Made by a program: the position numbers and the translations under genes. A stretch of 7,245 nt of DNA from Nostoc sp. CHAB 5715 (GTDB lineage: Bacteria; Cyanobacteriota; Cyanobacteriia; Cyanobacteriales; Nostocaceae): positions 1 through 7,245 of the forward strand of contig NZ_JAIVFR010000315.1 in NCBI RefSeq assembly GCF_020829685.1. The letters run 5' to 3'. The notes beneath the pieces are model-generated. The model made no database searches. It worked only from the letters and a program-made list of their open reading frames with translations, and was not told the origin of the DNA. This document shows, in pieces, positions 4,595 to 7,245 of this stretch. Numbering within the stretch: the stretch's first letter is position 1; each line of letters starts with the position of its first letter.

Positions 4595-5206
4595 TCACCC
4601 CCCTGATTCCTCTTCTAATCCCAGACTTAGAATACCTAGAATTTTCCCAATCTGGTTCAAAAAATATTCGTTCAAATCAACTTCTATTGTTTTTTCTTCC
4701 AGGCGCATAAACTTCCAACTACTCCCAGTAGTTACAGCACCCAGTATTCGAGGAATCTGGTTTCCTTTTTGCTGGTTAAAAATCTGGGCTGCAATCATTT
4801 CTGCCATACACTGTCCCAAACCACCTTGAATATTCTCGTTCTTCGCCTCCACCACTGCGATGACTGGCGACATGATTGTCAACTGTTCTGGCGAACGACT
4901 GATCAAAAAGTCACAAAAGCCATTTAGTCCTTTTTCTATATCAACGTTAAAATCTTTACCAGAAAATAAGCTGACTTTCTCAGGATATAGTCGCTTTAAT
5001 TCCAGCAAAATCGGCGTAATAATCATCTCAGAACGAGATTTTTCTGAGTTAATCGCTAGGGCTATTGGTGTATTGAAACGAAGTGTTTCCGCCAAGAAAT
5101 CACTATAATTAATCTCGGCAATCTCAGCAAATGTGCCTACTCGCTCAATGATCTTAGTGCTAAAGTTAAGTCGAACTGCCTCAATATCAAATTGACTGTA
5201 AGACAT
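4595..5206 (-). CDS. PD-(D/E)XK nuclease-like protein
   Basis: This 203-residue protein has the layout of a restriction-endonuclease-like fold common in uncharacterised cyanobacterial proteins. In order: SEMIITPILLELKR (about 59-72) with E60; NGFCDFLIS (96-103) with D99, the likely first metal ligand; IAVVEAKNEN (116-125), giving the E120-A-K122 active-site pair; and GQCMAEMIAAQ (131-141), a conserved helix after the E-x-K. All core residues are present, so it may be a magnesium-dependent nuclease, though these solitary proteins have no proven substrate. The C-terminus is acidic (LEEESGG). AGGA lies 7 nt before the ATG, and a plausible promoter is listed upstream. It is transcribed alone, flanked by repeat-rich spacers, with no methyltransferase or other defence partner in the window. 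A DNA repair, mobile-element or defence role are all possible. Confidence 0.7.
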   Translation of the reverse strand: MSYSQFDIEAVRLNFSTKIIERVGTFAEIAEINYSDFLAETLRFNTPIALAINSEKSRSEMIITPILLELKRLYPEKVSLFSGKDFNVDIEKGLNGFCDFLISRSPEQLTIMSPVIAVVEAKNENIQGGLGQCMAEMIAAQIFNQQKGNQIPRILGAVTTGSSWKFMRLEEKTIEVDLNEYFLNQIGKILGILSLGLEEESGG

Positions 5207-5241
5207 TGCCCAATCCTATGACTCGCTGGAGAAGCACATCA

Positions 5242-5269
5242 ATATTAATTAGATTAGCCTAATTGTCTA
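5242..5269 (-). promoter_or_regulatory. Candidate promoter of the nuclease-like gene
   Basis: On the minus strand TAGACA (5269-5264) and TAATAT (5247-5242) are 16 nt apart, resembling sigma-70 -35 and -10 boxes. The -10 lies about 35 nt before the ATG. The region is AT-rich, so chance matches are likely. Confidence 0.35.
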
Positions 5270-5274
5270 TAAAA

Positions 5275-5456
5275 AGGAGTCAGAATACAGAATTCAGAAT
5301 TCAGAATACTCTACCCATAAAGGGATAGAGTTTTAATTATTGTTGAATATTTAATACTAGTTTCGCTTAACCTCGGGCGAGGTTTTAACCAATATTCATT
5401 ACCCACTCGTACAGAATTCATACCTGTTTTCTGACTCCTGAGTTCTGAATTCTTCT
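5275..5456. repeat. Inverted-repeat element with heptamers and hairpins
   Basis: AGGAGTCAGAA (5275-5285) recurs perfectly inverted at 5429-5439, giving a 165-bp unit with 11-bp ends. Next to the left end is the heptamer CAGAATT/A in four copies (5281-5308); the right end adjoins an inverted version (TTCTGAATTC, 5443-5452). Inside are two hairpins, CTCTACCC against GGGATAGAG (5309-5330, one bulge, then TTTT) and AACCTCG against CGAGGTT (5369-5384, then TTTT). No coding potential is seen. It may be a minitransposon relic or two heptamer arrays in opposite orientation; no target duplication is visible. Confidence 0.5.
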
Positions 5457-5604
5457 TATAAAGCTGCTGTTACAAAATTTTTTCATTTATTTTGGGTTGA
5501 GATAACAATGTTAGTGATTTACAGTGGTGAGCGTGGTAGTGGCAGATAGAACGAGTGTGGAGTTCTCCCTCGACTGTTTGCAGAAATTTTCTCGTATTGT
5601 ATAC
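5457..5604. other. Intergenic region, nothing recognised
   Basis: Together with the repeats on either side, this fills the gene-free gap of about 550 bases between the nuclease-like gene and tsaE. Open frames on the minus strand here have no recognisable protein sequence and run into the flanking repeats. No tRNA fold was found. Confidence 0.4.
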
Positions 5605-5727
5605 TAATTCGTAATTCGTAATACTTCGGCTTACCTCGGCTTTGCTCGGCACGAGTCGCGGTTCCTGAGCGTAGTCGTTGGCGCAGCCTCTCGTAGAGAA
5701 GGGCAGTACAAGTTCGTAATTCGCAAT
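5605..5727. repeat. Heptamer array interrupted by nested small repeats
   Basis: The heptamer TAATTCG occurs at 5605-5611 and 5612-5618 and again at 5717-5723. Between them about 90 nt of GC-rich sequence interrupts the array: three CTCGGC-like steps (5624-5650), then CGTTGGCGCAGCC (5676-5688, shared with the repeat at 721-733 in inverted orientation) and the hairpin TCTC-GTA-GAGA (5689-5699). This matches the published pattern of small dispersed repeats sitting inside tandem heptamers. Confidence 0.7.
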
Positions 5728-5753
5728 TAAATTCAAGGATACAGAGGAACTGA

Positions 5754-6215
5754 TTAATCATTACGAATTATTTTGACTTCGCTAATGGCACAATTGAATG
5801 GGATGAGTTCGACTTGACGAGTGCCCTCATTTCCATAAGTCAAGCTCACACTTAAATAGCTATCTGGCTTGTAGGGCAATCGTTCTGCCCATTCAACTGC
5901 CACAATTCCTGGTATGACTTCAACACCTTCCCAGTAACTTTCTAAATTCAGGGCTGCAACTTCTTGTGGTTCTAAGCGATATAAATCTAGGTGGTAAAGG
6001 GGGAGGCGTCCTTCTGTGTACTCATTAATCAGGGTGAAAGTGGGACTGACAATAGGTTCAGCGATTCCCAAACCCTTGCCAATACCTTGAACTAGGGTAG
6101 TTTTACCAGCACCTAAATCACCTTCTAGTAAAATTACACTACCAGGAGTCAGGCATTCACCAAGAGTCATACCTAAGCGTAGCGTTGCCTCTGTATCTGC
6201 AAGAAAAATTTTCAT
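5754..6215 (-). CDS. tsaE: TsaE, ATPase of tRNA t6A synthesis
   Basis: This 153-residue cytoplasmic protein is the P-loop ATPase that works with TsaB and TsaD to load threonylcarbamoyl onto A37 of ANN-decoding tRNAs. Visible hallmarks: Walker A GDLGAGKTT (32-40, with K38), the switch SPTFTLINEY (57-66), HLDLYR (75-80, with D77), and VEWAERL (107-113). The length is normal for the family. It lies 54 nt downstream of yvcK on the same strand, so co-transcription is likely. The ATG is preceded by heptamer repeats and no Shine-Dalgarno is visible, which is unusual for an essential gene. The last residues (KIIRND) are encoded by sequence resembling the local TAATTCG heptamer, suggesting the extreme C-terminus was altered by repeats. 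Confidence 0.93.
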   Translation of the reverse strand: MKIFLADTEATLRLGMTLGECLTPGSVILLEGDLGAGKTTLVQGIGKGLGIAEPIVSPTFTLINEYTEGRLPLYHLDLYRLEPQEVAALNLESYWEGVEVIPGIVAVEWAERLPYKPDSYLSVSLTYGNEGTRQVELIPFNCAISEVKIIRND

Positions 6216-6216
6216 A

Positions 6217-6267
6217 ATTAGTCATTAGTCATTAGTCATTAGTCCTTTGTTTAGACTAATGACTAAT
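6217..6267. repeat. ATTAGTC heptamer array with inverted copies in the tsaE leader
   Basis: Four perfect ATTAGTC heptamers (6217-6244) are followed, after 9 nt, by two inverted copies GACTAAT (6254-6267). The inner 14 bp (6231-6244 with 6254-6267) form a perfect hairpin. On the minus strand it lies between the yvcK stop and the tsaE start, ending 15 nt before the ATG. There is no T-tract after it in the direction of transcription, so it is not an obvious terminator for yvcK. Confidence 0.85.
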
Positions 6268-6269
6268 TT

Positions 6270-7245
6270 TCATTTTTTTTCATTTTTTTTCATTTTGAAT
6301 TTTGAATTTTGAATTTTGAATTCCCCGTTCGCATAGCGTCTCCGCAGGAGAAGGGGCTGACCTCTACCGTACCACCGCAACAACACTTGTGCTAGTTTCT
6401 GAGGATTGTGACGGATAACACCCGTTTCATCTTCATACAAAACATTAGCTAGAACAATCCTTCGTCCTAGCTGAGTTACGGCTTCTCTATCCAGGAAAAC
6501 CGGATGGGAGTTTTGTTCGGCGTAGCGCATGAGTGATTGTTCTGAGGGGGACTTTTTGTGTACCAGTACAGCATCGAATAGCCGTCTTTCCCCACAAGCA
6601 GCATCAATTGCTTTGATATGATCTGCAACAGTATAGCCTTCAGTTTCTCCTGGTTGAGTCATTATATTGCAGATATAAATACGGGGGACATCTGTTTGAG
6701 CGATCGCATCGGCAATTTCTGGTACTAATAAATTAGGAATCAGGCTTGTATAAAGGCTACCTGGGCCAATAATAATATAATCAGCTTCTTTAAGTGCCTT
6801 AATAGCTGCTGGTACTGCTGAAGGATTAGCTGGAATACAGCCAATTTTGACAATTTTACCGCCAGCCTTAGGAATGCTAGACTCCCCATCAATGCGGCGA
6901 CCATCGGCTAATTCTGCCCAGAGGCGAACATCACTGAGAGTTGCTGGTAGTACTTGTCCCCGTACTGCTAGCACTTTAGAACTGGCTGCAACTGCTTGTT
7001 CTAAATCTCCAGTAATATCACTCATTGCCGTTAAAAACAAATTACCAAAACTGTGACCCGTTAACCCATCTCCAGCCCGAAAACGGTATTGAAACAATTC
7101 TGTTAATAACTTTTCTTCATCTGCTAGTGCAGCTAAACAATTGCGAATATCCCCTGGTGGTAACACTCCAAATTCTTGACGCAACCGCCCAGAAGATCCA
7201 CCATCATCGGCGACAGTGACAATAGCAGTAATATTAGCGCTAGAT
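6270..7245 (-). CDS. yvcK: YvcK/GlmR, gluconeogenesis factor (5' end outside window)
   Basis: The frame stays open to the window edge, so the N-terminus is missing. The first visible residues include [18 protein letters not shown], the nucleotide-sugar-binding start of the CofD-like fold, followed by [17 protein letters not shown]. Further blocks are [29 protein letters not shown], and [18 protein letters not shown], all diagnostic of YvcK rather than true CofD. In Bacillus YvcK binds UDP-GlcNAc and tunes carbon flow into cell-wall precursors; the same is presumed here. The core ends near LLRWYGRG. The last 29 residues or so ([17 protein letters not shown], then [12 protein letters not shown]) are encoded by a hairpin repeat and heptamers, an acquired basic tail. 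Any apparent start near 7184 is internal. It is followed by tsaE on the same strand. Confidence 0.93.
   Translation of the reverse strand, partial: SSANITAIVTVADDGGSSGRLRQEFGVLPPGDIRNCLAALADEEKLLTELFQYRFRAGDGLTGHSFGNLFLTAMSDITGDLEQAVAASSKVLAVRGQVLPATLSDVRLWAELADGRRIDGESSIPKAGGKIVKIGCIPANPSAVPAAIKALKEADYIIIGPGSLYTSLIPNLLVPEIADAIAQTDVPRIYICNIMTQPGETEGYTVADHIKAIDAACGERRLFDAVLVHKKSPSEQSLMRYAEQNSHPVFLDREAVTQLGRRIVLANVLYEDETGVIRHNPQKLAQVLLRWYGRGQPLLLRRRYANGEFKIQNSKFKMKKNEKK
6271..6356. repeat. Hairpin repeat plus ATTTTGA heptamers at the yvcK 3' end
   Basis: Two decamers CATTTTTTTT (6271-6290) adjoin four ATTTTGA heptamers (6292-6319), then a hairpin repeat: CCCC (6323-6326), GTTCGCATAGCG, TCTCC-GCA-GGAGA (6339-6351), GGGG (6353-6356). 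All of it lies inside the yvcK reading frame. The hairpin design matches the repeats at 4497-4507 and 5689-5699. Confidence 0.8.

Noticed and set aside
5470..5761. Two overlapping minus-strand open frames of 80-88 codons
   Set aside because: Both pass through the TAATTCG heptamers and hairpin repeats, and neither has a ribosome binding site or known motif.
7182..7184. TTG as the start of yvcK
   Set aside because: The frame continues upstream with the conserved [10 protein letters not shown] motif, so this codon is internal.

Overview
This window most likely comes from a filamentous, Nostoc/Anabaena-like cyanobacterium. The evidence is six copies of the HIP1 octamer GCGATCGC, many tandem heptamer repeats, small hairpin repeats of the kind described as small dispersed repeats (SDRs) in Nostoc, and cyanobacterial-looking yvcK and tsaE proteins.

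Positions 1-2640 are a graveyard of accessory genes. In order they hold: an intact small antitoxin followed by a PIN toxin that is both truncated and mutated at its first catalytic Asp; a truncated DUF5674-like gene with a hairpin repeat inserted in frame; a truncated grpB-like gene facing it and joined to it; an acetyltransferase gene ending in a well-formed integron attC site; a second antitoxin with no toxin; and a frameshifted remnant of an NB-ARC/TPR-type protein. A 22-nt near-identical direct repeat (109-130 and 2106-2127) brackets all of this except the NB-ARC/TPR remnant, which begins inside its right copy. The acetyltransferase plus attC is the strongest 'unexpected system' here: it looks like a single integron cassette in a chromosome, with no integrase visible.

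Positions 2640-5206 hold two minus-strand genes. One encodes a 413-residue secreted protein of unknown family with internal SAVTQ repeats; a perfect 15-bp palindrome sits in its leader. The other encodes a PD-(D/E)XK nuclease-like protein of 203 residues. The spacers between them and on to 5753 carry heptamer arrays, SDR-like hairpins and a possible small inverted-repeat element.

Positions 5754-7245 are the core-genome end: tsaE (tRNA t6A synthesis) downstream of yvcK (gluconeogenesis/cell-wall regulator, cut by the window edge), both on the minus strand and probably co-transcribed. Repeats have reshaped even these genes: the YvcK C-terminal tail is encoded by a hairpin repeat plus heptamers, and the tsaE leader is made of heptamers.

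The family assignments rest on motif recognition from memory; no searches were run.
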